Assembly (NCBI RefSeq): GCF_013408745.1
Contig: NZ_JACCBJ010000001.1
Span: 2,914,001 to 2,978,000, forward strand
Direction: 5' to 3'
Length of the DNA: 64,000 nt
Source of the DNA: Leifsonia soli
GTDB lineage: Bacteria > Actinomycetota > Actinomycetes > Actinomycetales > Microbacteriaceae
Positions 56,549-64,000 of the stretch are shown piece after piece (position 1 is the first letter of the stretch; the number at the start of each line of letters is the position of its first letter). The translations under genes and the position numbers were made by a program. The notes under the pieces were generated by a model. The model did not search any database. It saw only the letters and a program-made list of their open reading frames with translations, and had not been told where the DNA came from.

Positions 56549-57595
56549 ATGGCTGTGGGGGATGCGCACGCGCACCGACGCGCCGTCCTCCTCTGGTCGG
56601 GTGTCGGCATCCTCCTCATCGTCGCTTTCCTGGCGGCCCTCGGGGCGGTGCAGCGTGCGTACTACAGCCCGAGCGGGTTCGTCGCCGCCTTCGCCCAGTC
56701 CATCGCGTCGCACGACGTGCCCACGGCGCTCGCGATGCCCGGAGCGGATCCGACCGCCTCGGCCCTGACGGCCGCCCGCCTCCCCGGCGACGCCTCCCGC
56801 GAGCTGCTGCGGTCGGACATCCTGCCGGCCGTGCGCGATGTCGCCGTCGCCTCCGACACCGCCGGAGCGGACGGCGTCCATACGGTCGTCGTCACAGCGG
56901 TCGCGAACGGCGACCCGGTGTCCGCCACCTTCCGCGTGCGGCAGACCGGCGCCGTCCTCGGCATCCTTCCCACCTGGGCGTTCGCCTCCCCTCCCGTCGG
57001 CGTCGCGCGCATCACGGTCGCCCACGCCTCCACGTTCACCGTGGGAGGGCACACGGTGAGCCCGCGGGCGGCATCGCCCGATCAGCCCGCTGACGCCTTC
57101 ACGCTCTCGGCCGACTACCTCGTGCTTCCGCTCGCGCCCCTCGAGCTCCGGCACGATTCGCGCTATGTCCGCGCCTCGCCCGTCACCGCGTCCGCCTCCC
57201 CCGGGCGGATCACCGAGACCACGGTGGATGCCCAGCCCACCCGCGCGTTCACCTCGGCGGTGCAGAAACAGGTCGACGGCTTCCTCGACCGGTGCGCGGA
57301 ACAGCACGTGCTCCAGCCGGCCGGGTGCCCGTTCGGCGTCGAGATCGACGACCGCGTCCAGGGCGATCCGTCGTGGTCGATCGACACCTACCCCGACGTC
57401 CGGCTGCAGGCGGGCGACGCGGGATGGGTCACCGGCCGGATGGTCGGCGTCGCCCACCTCGATGTGACCGTCCAGTCGCTGTTCGACGGAACGGTCACCC
57501 CGCGCAGCGACCCGGAGCCGTTCGCCATGAGTCTCAGCAGCGTCACCATCCGCTCGGACGGCTCGCTCGACATCGTCGTCGCCCAGGAGCAGTAG
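56549..57595 (+). CDS. membrane-anchored protein of unknown function, 348 aa
   Basis: One N-terminal anchor (AVLLWSGVGILLIVAFLAALGAV, residues about 13-35) and a large extracytoplasmic part rich in beta strands, with two repeats of similar layout (RVRQTGAVLGILPTWAFASPPVGVARITV and GDAGWVTGRMVGVAHLDVTVQSLF). Two Cys near residues 250-260 (DRCAEQHVLQPAGCPFGVEI) may form a disulphide. This layout recurs in actinobacterial proteins without known role. It is divergent from the helicase gene. Confidence 0.6.
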   Translation: MAVGDAHAHRRAVLLWSGVGILLIVAFLAALGAVQRAYYSPSGFVAAFAQSIASHDVPTALAMPGADPTASALTAARLPGDASRELLRSDILPAVRDVAVASDTAGADGVHTVVVTAVANGDPVSATFRVRQTGAVLGILPTWAFASPPVGVARITVAHASTFTVGGHTVSPRAASPDQPADAFTLSADYLVLPLAPLELRHDSRYVRASPVTASASPGRITETTVDAQPTRAFTSAVQKQVDGFLDRCAEQHVLQPAGCPFGVEIDDRVQGDPSWSIDTYPDVRLQAGDAGWVTGRMVGVAHLDVTVQSLFDGTVTPRSDPEPFAMSLSSVTIRSDGSLDIVVAQEQ

Positions 57596-57643
57596 CCGCG
57601 GGATCCCCAGACGCTCTCGGGCGCCGCGGGAGCCGCGGGAGGA

Positions 57644-59614
57644 TCAGCGGGAGACGCGATCGCGGTCGGCCATGCGCGCCAGCCGCTCGTTGTAAGCGTT
57701 CAGCTCGGCGTCGCCCGTCCGGTCCGCGTTCCGATCGCGCCGCTTCGTCTCGCGCTCGTCGCTGCGGCTCCACTGGATCGCCACGACGATGGCGAGGATG
57801 ACGGTCGGGATCTCGCCGATGCTCCACGCGATCCCGCCGCCGGCCTGCTGGTCGACCAGCGGGGAGTCGCCCCAGATGCGGCCCATCGCGCCGAACCAGT
57901 CCGCGAGCAGCAGGCCGTGCATCTGCATGATCGAAAGCCCGAAGAAGGCGTGGAACGCCATCGTGAGCAGCAGGAGGAGCAGCCGGAACGGGTACGGCAG
58001 CCGGTACTTGACCGGGTCGATGCCGATCAGCGACTGCACGAACAGGTAGCCGGTGATCAGGAAGTGCACGATCATCCACTCGTGCCCGATGTGGTCGGTC
58101 GTCGCCCAGCGGAAGACGGGTGTGTAGTAGAAGACCCAGAGCGAGCCGGCGAACAGGACCGCCGCGACGATCGGGTTGGAGATCACCGACGCGAAGCGCG
58201 AGTGCACCGCGAGCAGCAGCCACTCGCGGCCGCCGCGCGAGCCGTCGCGGCGCTTCCGGATCGCCCGCGCCGCCAGCGTGATCGGGGCACCGGGGACGAG
58301 CAGCAGGGGCACGCCCATCGTCAGCACCATGTGGGCGGACATGTGCGCCGAGAAGAGGTACTTCTCGTAGACGTTGACGCCGCCGTTGGTGATGTAGAAG
58401 AGCAGGACGATGCCCAGCGTCCACAGCACCGTGCGGTAGATCGGCCACTTATCGCCGCGCTTCCGCAGCCGCCAGACCGCGGCGAAGTAGAAGAACAGGC
58501 CGAAAGCGCAGGCGAGCACCCAGAGCAGGTCGAAGTTCCACGACGTGAAGAGGCGGTCCCAGGTGAGAGCGGGAGGCAGCTTCTCGCCCGTGAGGATCTC
58601 GGCGGGCGTCGGGGTGGCCGCGCGCGTCTCCGGCACCGGCGTGACCGTTCGGGCGAGCGCTGCGGCGACACCGGACGCGATGCCCATGAACGCCAGCTCG
58701 GCCACGACGATCCACCAGAAGCTCCGCGGCTCGCCGGACTGCTTGAGCCGCCCGATGAAGTAGCGCCGCTGGGCGAGACCGAAGAGGCCGAGCACGACCA
58801 GCGCGGCGACTTTGACCAGCACCAGGATGCCGTACGGCGTCGCCAGCTCGGCGAGCGTTCCGACGCGGAGCTCGGCGTTGACGTACCCCGAGGCCGCCAC
58901 GACGACGAAGCAGATCAGCGCGACCGTCGAGTAGCGCTCGAGGACGGTGACGAGACGCCCGTTCCCCAGCCGCTGCTTGACCACGATGAGCGTCACCAGG
59001 CCGCCCAGCCAGATCGCCGCGAACAGCACGTGAAGTCCGAACGAGGTCACCGCGGCGTCGTGACCGGCCGCCTCGGCACTGTGGCCCTGCTGCGCCATCG
59101 GCACGACGGTCGCCATGGCCAGCAGGGTGACGAAGACGATCGCGGTCTGATTGCGCACGGCGAAGCAGAGCACCGTGACGGCCGCGGCGATGAGCGTGAT
59201 CCCGAGCCACGCCTGGCCGAGCGACACGCTCGTGATGAACGAGCTCAGCCCGTTGCTGAACGTCGCATCGAACGACCAGGGCACATTCGACACGCTGACG
59301 AACGTGAGCAGGCCCGTCGCGGCGGAGGCGACCGTCATCACCGCGGCGCTGCCCGCGGCGAAGTCGAGTGCGTTGCCGTACTCGTCGCGATCCGGGCTGA
59401 ACGCGAAGCACGCCAGGACGAGCGCGCCCACCGTGCCCGCCAGGCTCAGATTGACCACGAGGGTCGCCGCCGGGAGTCCCCACCGCACGAGAGCGCCCGG
59501 GTCCGCGAGCAGCGGGGCCGCGGCACCTCCGCCGAACGCGAGGGCGGCGATCATCGCCGCCACGGCTGCGAGGAGCAGCGCGGCAGGGCCGATCACGCGG
59601 AGGATTCGAGGCAC
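57644..59614 (-). CDS. CopD-CtaG fusion: copper-resistance membrane protein and cytochrome c oxidase assembly factor
   Basis: A 656-aa protein with about 16 helices. The first half (to about residue 310) is CopD-like, with AGLLTFVSVSN, FGLHVLFAAIWLGGLVTLIVVKQR and YSTVALICFVVVAASGYVNAELR. The second half (about 330-600) is the CtaG/caa3 domain, seen in YEKYLFSAHMSAHMVLTMGVPLLLVPGAPITLA, HIGHEWMIVHFLITGYLFVQSLIGIDP and AFHAFFGLSIMQM, with conserved His residues. It probably moves copper into the membrane and loads cytochrome oxidase. Common as a single protein in actinobacteria. Confidence 0.88.
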   Translation of the reverse strand: MPRILRVIGPAALLLAAVAAMIAALAFGGGAAAPLLADPGALVRWGLPAATLVVNLSLAGTVGALVLACFAFSPDRDEYGNALDFAAGSAAVMTVASAATGLLTFVSVSNVPWSFDATFSNGLSSFITSVSLGQAWLGITLIAAAVTVLCFAVRNQTAIVFVTLLAMATVVPMAQQGHSAEAAGHDAAVTSFGLHVLFAAIWLGGLVTLIVVKQRLGNGRLVTVLERYSTVALICFVVVAASGYVNAELRVGTLAELATPYGILVLVKVAALVVLGLFGLAQRRYFIGRLKQSGEPRSFWWIVVAELAFMGIASGVAAALARTVTPVPETRAATPTPAEILTGEKLPPALTWDRLFTSWNFDLLWVLACAFGLFFYFAAVWRLRKRGDKWPIYRTVLWTLGIVLLFYITNGGVNVYEKYLFSAHMSAHMVLTMGVPLLLVPGAPITLAARAIRKRRDGSRGGREWLLLAVHSRFASVISNPIVAAVLFAGSLWVFYYTPVFRWATTDHIGHEWMIVHFLITGYLFVQSLIGIDPVKYRLPYPFRLLLLLLTMAFHAFFGLSIMQMHGLLLADWFGAMGRIWGDSPLVDQQAGGGIAWSIGEIPTVILAIVVAIQWSRSDERETKRRDRNADRTGDAELNAYNERLARMADRDRVSR

Positions 59615-59677
59615 CCGTCCAGCCTACGTCCCCCGCCCTGGACGGCCGCCCACAGGCTGCCCGGCCGCGGACACGAC

Positions 59678-59710
59678 GAAGGCGGCGCCGCGTGATGCGG
59701 CGCCGCCTTC
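59678..59710 (-). terminator. terminator of the HU gene
   Basis: A perfect 14-bp stem: GAAGGCGGCGCCGC (59678-59691) with GCGGCGCCGCCTTC (59697-59710) and a 5-base loop, 18 bases after the hup stop. Confidence 0.75.
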
Positions 59711-59728
59711 GGGCAAAGCTGGGAAGGA

Positions 59729-60013
59729 CTACTTGACGGCAGCCTTGAGCTTCGAGCCCGCGGTCAGCTTGACGCGGTGGCCGGCCGGGATCGAGATCTC
59801 CTCGCCGGTCTGCGGGTTGCGGCCGGTGCGGGCAGCGGTCTCGCTGCGCTCGGCGGCGAGCCAGCCGGGGATGGTGACCTTGCCGCCCTTGGCGACGGTC
59901 TCGCTGATGGTGCTGAAGAACGCGTCGACGACGCTCGAGACGGTGGCCTGGCTCTGACCCGACGCCGCAGCGACGGCAGCAACGAGCTCGGTCTTGTTCA
60001 GGTTGTCAGCCAT
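59729..60013 (-). CDS. hup: HU-family DNA-binding protein
   Basis: A 94-aa nucleoid protein. Seen: MADNLNKTELVAAVAAASGQSQATVSSVVDAFF, KGGKVTIPGWLAAERSETAARTGRNPQTGEEISIPAGHRVKLTAGSKLKAAV, which contains the RNPqTGeei beta-arm loop that intercalates DNA. It is a short HU without the Lys/Ala-rich tail of mycobacterial HupB. A GAGGAGGA site precedes the ATG. Terminator follows. Confidence 0.95.
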   Translation of the reverse strand: MADNLNKTELVAAVAAASGQSQATVSSVVDAFFSTISETVAKGGKVTIPGWLAAERSETAARTGRNPQTGEEISIPAGHRVKLTAGSKLKAAVK

Positions 60014-60207
60014 TGAGTGTCCTCCTCGGACCTTGTGCTGGATCTACAGCTTTCTTGTGGAACGGTTGAGGCCACAGGGGGCCGTAACGTTTGGTCGGTT
60101 GACCGCCTTGAATGTATCAGAAACCCGCGGAAACACGCGGAACTTCGCGCTCTTTCACCCACATCGGACCGGATGCGCAGCTTCGCGCATCCCTCCGGGG
60201 ACGGCGA

Positions 60208-60237
60208 AGGGGCGCCCGGCCGAAGCCGGACGCCCCT
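60208..60237 (-). terminator. terminator of the rpmB-rpmG-rpsN operon
   Basis: AGGGGCGCCCGGC (60208-60220) and GCCGGACGCCCCT (60225-60237) pair with one mismatch and a CGAA tetraloop. It lies 22 bases after the rpsN stop. Confidence 0.75.
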
Positions 60238-60259
60238 CGAGTGGCGTCGTCGCGCTGGG

Positions 60260-60565
60260 TTACCAGCTCGACTTGGTGATGCCGGGCAGCTCGCCGCGGT
60301 GCGCCATGTCACGGAAACGGACACGCGAGATGCCGAACTTGCTGAGGTTTCCGCGCGGACGGCCGTCGACCGCGTCGCGGTTGCGCACGCGGATCGGCGA
60401 GGCGTCGCGGGGGAGCTTCTGCAGGCCGATGCGGGCGGCCTCGCGGGACTCGTCGGTCCCGTTCGGGTCGACCAGGGCCTTCTTCAGCTCGGCGCGCTTC
60501 GCGGCGTAGCGCTCGACGATGACCTTGCGCTGCTCGTTCTTGGCGATCTTTGACTTCTTGGCCAT
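60260..60565 (-). CDS. rpsN: 30S ribosomal protein S14, zinc-free type
   Basis: A 101-aa S14. Seen: [30 protein letters not shown] and the C-terminal [33 protein letters not shown]. The CxxC-x12-CxxC zinc ligands of the short type are absent, so this is the long zinc-independent form. It is the third gene of the L28-L33-S14 operon, 2 bases from rpmG. In other actinobacteria this operon can be the zinc-sparing copy. Confidence 0.96.
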   Translation of the reverse strand: MAKKSKIAKNEQRKVIVERYAAKRAELKKALVDPNGTDESREAARIGLQKLPRDASPIRVRNRDAVDGRPRGNLSKFGISRVRFRDMAHRGELPGITKSSW

Positions 60566-60567
60566 GT

Positions 60568-60735
60568 TTAGCGCTCCTCTCGGAAGTCGACGTGCTTGCG
60601 CACTACGGGGTCGTACTTCTTGAGCACGAGTCGGTCGGGGTCGTTGCGACGGTTCTTGCGGGTCACGTAGGTGTACCCGGTGCCCGCCGTCGAACGGAGC
60701 TTGATGATCGGACGGATGTCCTGCTGCTTCGCCAT
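60568..60735 (-). CDS. rpmG: 50S ribosomal protein L33, zinc-free type
   Basis: A 55-aa L33: [20 protein letters not shown], then [23 protein letters not shown] and [12 protein letters not shown]. The Cys pairs of the zinc-binding form are absent. The ATG at 60735 comes 2 bases after the rpmB stop (60738) and the stop is just before rpsN, so all three are co-transcribed. Confidence 0.95.
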   Translation of the reverse strand: MAKQQDIRPIIKLRSTAGTGYTYVTRKNRRNDPDRLVLKKYDPVVRKHVDFREER

Positions 60736-60737
60736 GC

Positions 60738-60974
60738 TTAGATCTTCTCCCCACGAGCCAGGAGGTCCTTGACGACGGACTCGATGCCACGGGCGTCGAT
60801 GACCTTGATGCCCTTGGCGCTCAGCGTCAGGGTGACGTTACGGCGAAGCGACGGAACGTAGTACGTCTTCTTCTGGATGTTCGGGTCGAACCGGCGCTTC
60901 GTGCGACGGTGCGAGTGCGAGATGTTGTGACCGAAGCCGGGAACGGCTCCAGTCACCTGGCACACTGCTGCCAT
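60738..60974 (-). CDS. rpmB: 50S ribosomal protein L28, zinc-free type
   Basis: A 78-aa L28: [59 protein letters not shown]. Where the zinc form has CxxC, this protein has C-Q-V-T, so the site is lost. The ATG at 60974 follows GGAGAAG. First gene of the ribosomal operon; a 20-base hairpin lies in its leader (60994-61013). Confidence 0.95.
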   Translation of the reverse strand: MAAVCQVTGAVPGFGHNISHSHRRTKRRFDPNIQKKTYYVPSLRRNVTLTLSAKGIKVIDARGIESVVKDLLARGEKI

Positions 60975-60993
60975 TGCTTTCTTCTCCAATACC

Positions 60994-61013
60994 GTGGTGC
61001 CGGACGGCACCAC
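60994..61013 (-). promoter_or_regulatory. hairpin in the rpmB leader
   Basis: GTGGTGCC (60994-61001) pairs with GGCACCAC (61006-61013) around GGAC. It lies 20 bases before the rpmB start, just upstream of the ribosome binding site. It could be an autoregulatory L28/L33 site or merely a chance stem. Confidence 0.35.
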
Positions 61014-61112
61014 CCAAGGTCACTTGTCGGCACGCGACTTCCCCGTCGCTTTCGTGATGGGGGTTTCTCGTACGATCTGAGCGGGAGGAGCCCACTCAGC
61101 CAAACATCCATG

Positions 61113-61529
61113 CTACGGCATGGACGCGGTGCCGGCCAAATCGCTCGTGGCCGTGCAGGACGCGCACAACCCGAAGACGTCGACGACGTGCTGCGCCTGG
61201 GTGAACCCGTGGGCGGCGGCCGCCTGCCGCGCCCACTGCTCGACCGCATCCGCCTCGATCTCGACCGTCAGGCCGCAGTTGCGGCAGATCAGATGGTGGT
61301 GGTGCCCGGTCGTGCACGCGCGGTAGAGGCTCTCGCCCTCCGGCGACTGGAGCGAGTCCGCGTCGCCCTCGGAAGCGAGGTCGGCGAGCGCGCGGTACAC
61401 GGTCGCCAGGCCGATGGGGGAGCCCGCCTCGTGCAGGCTCAGGTGCAGGCCCTGCGCGCTGATGAAGCCCTCCGTCGAGGTCAGAGCCTCGCGGACGGCT
61501 TCCCGCTGCCAGGTGTTCCGCTTCACCAT
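61113..61529 (-). CDS. zur: zinc uptake regulator Zur (Fur family)
   Basis: A 138-aa Fur-family repressor. Seen: NTWQREAVREALTSTEGFISAQGLHLSLHEAGSPIGLATVYRALADLA (helix-turn-helix), then HHHHLICRNCGLTVEIE and VFGLCASC, the two CxxC pairs of the structural zinc site with His ligands in front. The neighbouring znuB, znuC and znuA genes make zinc its co-repressor. Its ATG is 6 bases after the znuB stop, so it is the last gene of the zinc operon. Confidence 0.9.
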   Translation of the reverse strand: MVKRNTWQREAVREALTSTEGFISAQGLHLSLHEAGSPIGLATVYRALADLASEGDADSLQSPEGESLYRACTTGHHHHLICRNCGLTVEIEADAVEQWARQAAAAHGFTQAQHVVDVFGLCASCTATSDLAGTASMP

Positions 61530-61535
61530 CCCAGG

Positions 61536-62426
61536 CTAGCCCGCCTGGCTCACGAGTCGCCGAGAAGCGGTCGCCGCACCGCGTCGTCGCGCACGCCGCC
61601 CGCCGGCGATGCGGCAGACGACGTAGATCAGGAACGAGATGGTCGTCACGTACGGGCTGATCGGGAGGGCGCTGCCCAGGGCGAGCAGGATGCCGCCCAC
61701 CACCGACACCAGGGCGAACACCACGCTCAGCACGGGGACGCCCAGAGGCGACGACGAGATGCGCATGGCCGCGGCGGCGGGCGTCACCAGCAGCGAGAGC
61801 ACGAGCAGTGCGCCGACGATCTGGACGGACACCGCGACGGCCAGGCCGAGCAGCACCATGAAGGCGAGCGCGACGAACCGGGTCGGGACGCCGCGGGAGG
61901 CCGCGACGTCCGCATCCAGACTGTCGAAGGTCAGCGGCCGCCACATCAGCAGCAGGGCGATCAGGACGATGGCGCCGATGACCAGCAGCCAGCCGAGCTG
62001 CGGGTCGTCGACCGACACGATCTGGCCGGTGAGCAGCCCGAACTTGTTCGCACTGCGGCCGGGATAGAGGGCCAGCGCCAGGATGCCGAGGCCCAGGCCG
62101 AAGGGCATCAGCACGGCGATGATCGAGTTGCGGTCGCGCGCCTTCGCGCCGAGCAGGCCGATCAGCACGGCCGCGACCAGCGATCCGGCGAGCGAACCCG
62201 CCACGACGTTGACGCCGAACAGGAGGGCGATCGCCGCGCCGGCGAAGGAGAGCTCGCTGATGCCGTGCACCGCGAACGCCATGTCGCGCTGCATGACGAA
62301 GACGCCGATCAGACCGCCGACGATGCCGAGGACGGCTCCGGCGAAGATGGAGTTCTTCACCAGCAGGAGCAGCTCGCCGTAGTCGGTGAAGTCGAACAGC
62401 TGCTGCCAGAGATCCAGGTGCATCAT
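61536..62426 (-). CDS. znuB: zinc ABC transporter permease ZnuB
   Basis: A 296-aa permease of the ABC-3 family with about eight hydrophobic segments. Seen: SIFAGAVLGIVGGLIGVFVMQRDMAFAVHGISELSFAGAAIALLFG, with the G-x-FVMQRDMAF-x-x-H cytosolic motif, and LLVTPAAAAMRISSS. It starts at ATG 62426, overlapping the znuC stop by 4 bases. Zur follows. Confidence 0.92.
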   Translation of the reverse strand: MMHLDLWQQLFDFTDYGELLLLVKNSIFAGAVLGIVGGLIGVFVMQRDMAFAVHGISELSFAGAAIALLFGVNVVAGSLAGSLVAAVLIGLLGAKARDRNSIIAVLMPFGLGLGILALALYPGRSANKFGLLTGQIVSVDDPQLGWLLVIGAIVLIALLLMWRPLTFDSLDADVAASRGVPTRFVALAFMVLLGLAVAVSVQIVGALLVLSLLVTPAAAAMRISSSPLGVPVLSVVFALVSVVGGILLALGSALPISPYVTTISFLIYVVCRIAGGRRARRRGAATASRRLVSQAG

Positions 62427-63283
62427 GCGGCCGGCTCCGGGTGCTCTGCGCGGGTGTGGATGTGGGGGTCGTGCGTCTCGGCGTCGGGGATGCCGACGAC
62501 GACGATCCGCCCGCGACTGCGGATGACGTCCACCGGCGTCCCGTACAGGTCCGTCAGCACCTCGCTGCGCAGCACCTCGTCGGGGGTGCCGGTGCGGAAG
62601 CGGCCGCCGGCCAGGTAGAGGACGCGGTCGACCATCCCGAGCACCGGGTTGACGTCGTGGGTCACGAAGACGACGGCGCTCCCGTGTTCGCGGCGGCGAC
62701 GGTCGATGAGCTCGCTCACGCCGCGCTGGTGCTGCAGGTCGAGCGACAGCAGCGGTTCGTCGCAGAGCAGGAGCGCCGGGTCGCCCGCGAGCGCCTGCGC
62801 GACGCGCAGCCGCTGCTGCTCGCCGCCGGACAGCGAGCCGACGGCCGTGTCCGCATAGCGGCGAGCGCCGACGGAGTCGATGAGCCGGTCGACCTGCTCC
62901 CGGTCGGAGCGCCGGGGGAGCGGGAGGCCCCAGCGGTGCCCGTTGACGCCGAGGGCGACGAGGTCGCGGGCGCGCATGGGTGTTCCGGCGGGGATGAGCT
63001 TCTGCTGGGGGATGTAGCCGATGCGGCGGTCGCCGCGGCGCACGGGGTGGCCTTCGAACGCGATCTCGCCGCTGTCGAGGCGCTGCTGCCCGAGGATCGT
63101 CCGCAGCAGGCTCGTCTTGCCCGAGCCGTTCGGCCCGAGCACGGCGACGAACTCGCCCGCGTGCACGTCGAGGTCGAGCCCGCTCCACAGCGTGCGGTCG
63201 CCGAAGCCGAGGGACGCATCGCGCAGGCGCAGCACCACATCCCTGGCGTCGGGGACGGGCACGCGTTCGAGCGGTTCGGTCAT
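62423..63283 (-). CDS. znuC: zinc ABC transporter ATP-binding protein ZnuC
   Basis: A 286-aa ATPase. Seen: Walker A GPNGSGKTSLLR (about residue 45), Q-loop IPQQK, signature LSGGEQQRLRVAQAL, Walker B LLLCDEPLLSLDL and switch His in VTHDVNPV. A short His/Glu-containing tail (HDPHIHTRAEHPEPAA) may bind zinc. The start overlaps the znuA stop by 4 bases. Confidence 0.93.
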   Translation of the reverse strand: MTEPLERVPVPDARDVVLRLRDASLGFGDRTLWSGLDLDVHAGEFVAVLGPNGSGKTSLLRTILGQQRLDSGEIAFEGHPVRRGDRRIGYIPQQKLIPAGTPMRARDLVALGVNGHRWGLPLPRRSDREQVDRLIDSVGARRYADTAVGSLSGGEQQRLRVAQALAGDPALLLCDEPLLSLDLQHQRGVSELIDRRRREHGSAVVFVTHDVNPVLGMVDRVLYLAGGRFRTGTPDEVLRSEVLTDLYGTPVDVIRSRGRIVVVGIPDAETHDPHIHTRAEHPEPAA

Positions 63284-64000
63284 TTCGCCAGCGCGTCCTT
63301 CACGGCGTCCAGGTTGCCGCGCATCCACTCGATGTAGTGCGTTCCTGCGGGGAGGGTCTCGGTGACCGGCACCACGGGGATGCCCGCGGCCTTCGCGGCG
63401 GACAGCACCTTCTCGGTCTCGGCGCCGGTGGTCTGCTCGTTGTAGGCGAGGAGCTTCACCTCGTGACCGCTGAACAGCTGGAGGGTGTCCTTCAGCACGA
63501 CCGGGGAGACGTCGGTCTCCTCCTCGATCGCCGCGCTGAACTTCTCGGGCGTCTTGTTGACGAGCCCGATGGCGTCGAGCAGGTAGAGCGGCACGGGCTC
63601 GGTGATGGCGACGCCCTCACCGGCGTACGACGCCTTCAGGTCGGCTTCCGTCGCCTCGAGGGCGGAGACCTTCTCGGTGAAGGCAGCGGCGTTCTTCTCG
63701 AAGGTCGCCTTCTTCGACGGGTCGGCGGCGCCCAGGGCGTCGGCGAGCGCGCCGGCGAAGGTCGAGACGGTCGGGAAGTCGTACCAGACGTGCTCGTTGA
63801 GCTCGCCGCCGACGGGCTTCTTGCCCGACAGGTCGACGACGTTCAGAACCTTCACGTCGCTGTTCTTCGCGCCCTTCACGAGGGTCTGCATGTAGTCGTC
63901 GTAGCCTCCGCCGTTCTCGATGACGACGTCGGCTTTGGAGACGGCGAGCTGGTTCTGCGCGCTGGCCTCGAACGAGTGCGGATCCTGGGCCGGGTCGGTC
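63280..64000 (-). CDS. znuA: zinc ABC transporter substrate-binding protein ZnuA (partial, runs off the right edge)
   Basis: The 239 visible residues are the C-terminal three quarters of a cluster 9 (TroA/ZnuA-type) metal-binding protein. Seen: DPAQDPHSFEASAQNQLAVSKADVVIENGGGYDDYMQTL, which contains the first His ligand region (DPHSFE), then GGELNEHVWYDFPTV (second His), and QTTGAETEKVLSAAKAAGIPVVPVTETLP. The signal peptide/lipobox is outside the window. It is the first or early gene of the znuACB-zur operon. Metal specificity, zinc versus manganese, is inferred from the neighbouring zur. Confidence 0.9.
   Translation of the reverse strand, partial: TDPAQDPHSFEASAQNQLAVSKADVVIENGGGYDDYMQTLVKGAKNSDVKVLNVVDLSGKKPVGGELNEHVWYDFPTVSTFAGALADALGAADPSKKATFEKNAAAFTEKVSALEATEADLKASYAGEGVAITEPVPLYLLDAIGLVNKTPEKFSAAIEEETDVSPVVLKDTLQLFSGHEVKLLAYNEQTTGAETEKVLSAAKAAGIPVVPVTETLPAGTHYIEWMRGNLDAVKDALAK

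Noticed and set aside
60975..61110. A Zur box in front of rpmB
   Set aside because: No A/T-rich TGAAAATGATTTTCA-like dyad is present in the 136 bases upstream.
1..64000. CRISPR arrays, tRNA, rRNA, transposases or integrases
   Set aside because: None recognised by reading; no regularly spaced direct repeats beyond the short palindromic elements listed.

Overview
The window is about 70% GC and reads as chromosomal DNA of a high-GC Gram-positive actinobacterium, most likely a motile member of the Microbacteriaceae (Leifsonia-like). The grounds are strong G/C bias at third codon positions, many GTG starts, a flagellar set without the outer-membrane P and L rings, and a FliA/WhiG-type sigma factor. 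No tRNA, rRNA, CRISPR array, transposase or integrase was recognised.

Layout. (1) 1-1.3 kb: the end of a Wadjet anti-plasmid gene (jetD) and a coupled zinc-ribbon microprotein/unknown pair, probably the edge of a defence island. (2) 1.3-19.3 kb: housekeeping and accessory genes. These are an ArsR/SRPBCC pair with an operator over its start codon, hydrolases, a Stealth phosphotransferase, a class III phosphodiesterase, an SDR, a HAD phosphatase, a large membrane hydrolase, an MFS-kinase-response regulator operon, and a TetR gene divergent from a DUF4386 gene with palindromic operators between them. (3) 19.3-52.3 kb: one large flagellar locus. csrA, an FlhF-like gene and flhA-flhB-fliR-fliQ-fliP-fliO form one operon; fliM-fliN and flbD-motA-motB diverge from each other; flgB-flgC-fliEFGHIJ-nlpC-fliK-flgD-flgE form the basal body/hook operon; fliC, fliD, fliS and a FliT-like gene make the filament block; fliA is the sigma factor; flgN-flgK-flgL-fliW run the other way. 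A carbohydrate block (SDR, GH51 arabinofuranosidase, LacI regulator, FetB-like permease; 30.0-34.2 kb) splits the locus. (4) 52.3-59.6 kb: a serine-hydrolase-like lipoprotein with lost catalytic residues, small membrane proteins, an FHA protein, a Pif1-like helicase and a CopD-CtaG fusion. (5) 59.7-64 kb: HU, the zinc-free ribosomal proteins S14, L33 and L28, then zur-znuB-znuC and the end of znuA, which runs off the right edge.

How it works together. Five flagellar transcription units carry the same 28-bp promoter, CTAACG-N14-GCCGATAG, a sigma-28 (FliA) type element, and fliA lies inside the locus. CsrA (one end) and FliW (other end) are the two halves of the post-transcriptional flagellin switch known from Bacillus, and the fliC leader has GGA motifs at and above its Shine-Dalgarno. 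No chemotaxis gene, fliL, flgF, flgG or flgM is visible, and FliM lacks the usual CheY-binding N-terminus.

Most unusual signals: a cluster of DnaA-box-like nonamers, all in one orientation, just upstream of the flgB promoter; a pair of CCCC-NN-TACGGGG palindromes between fliA and flgN; and several families of short palindromic repeats shared between distant loci, one of them lying inside two flagellar coding sequences.
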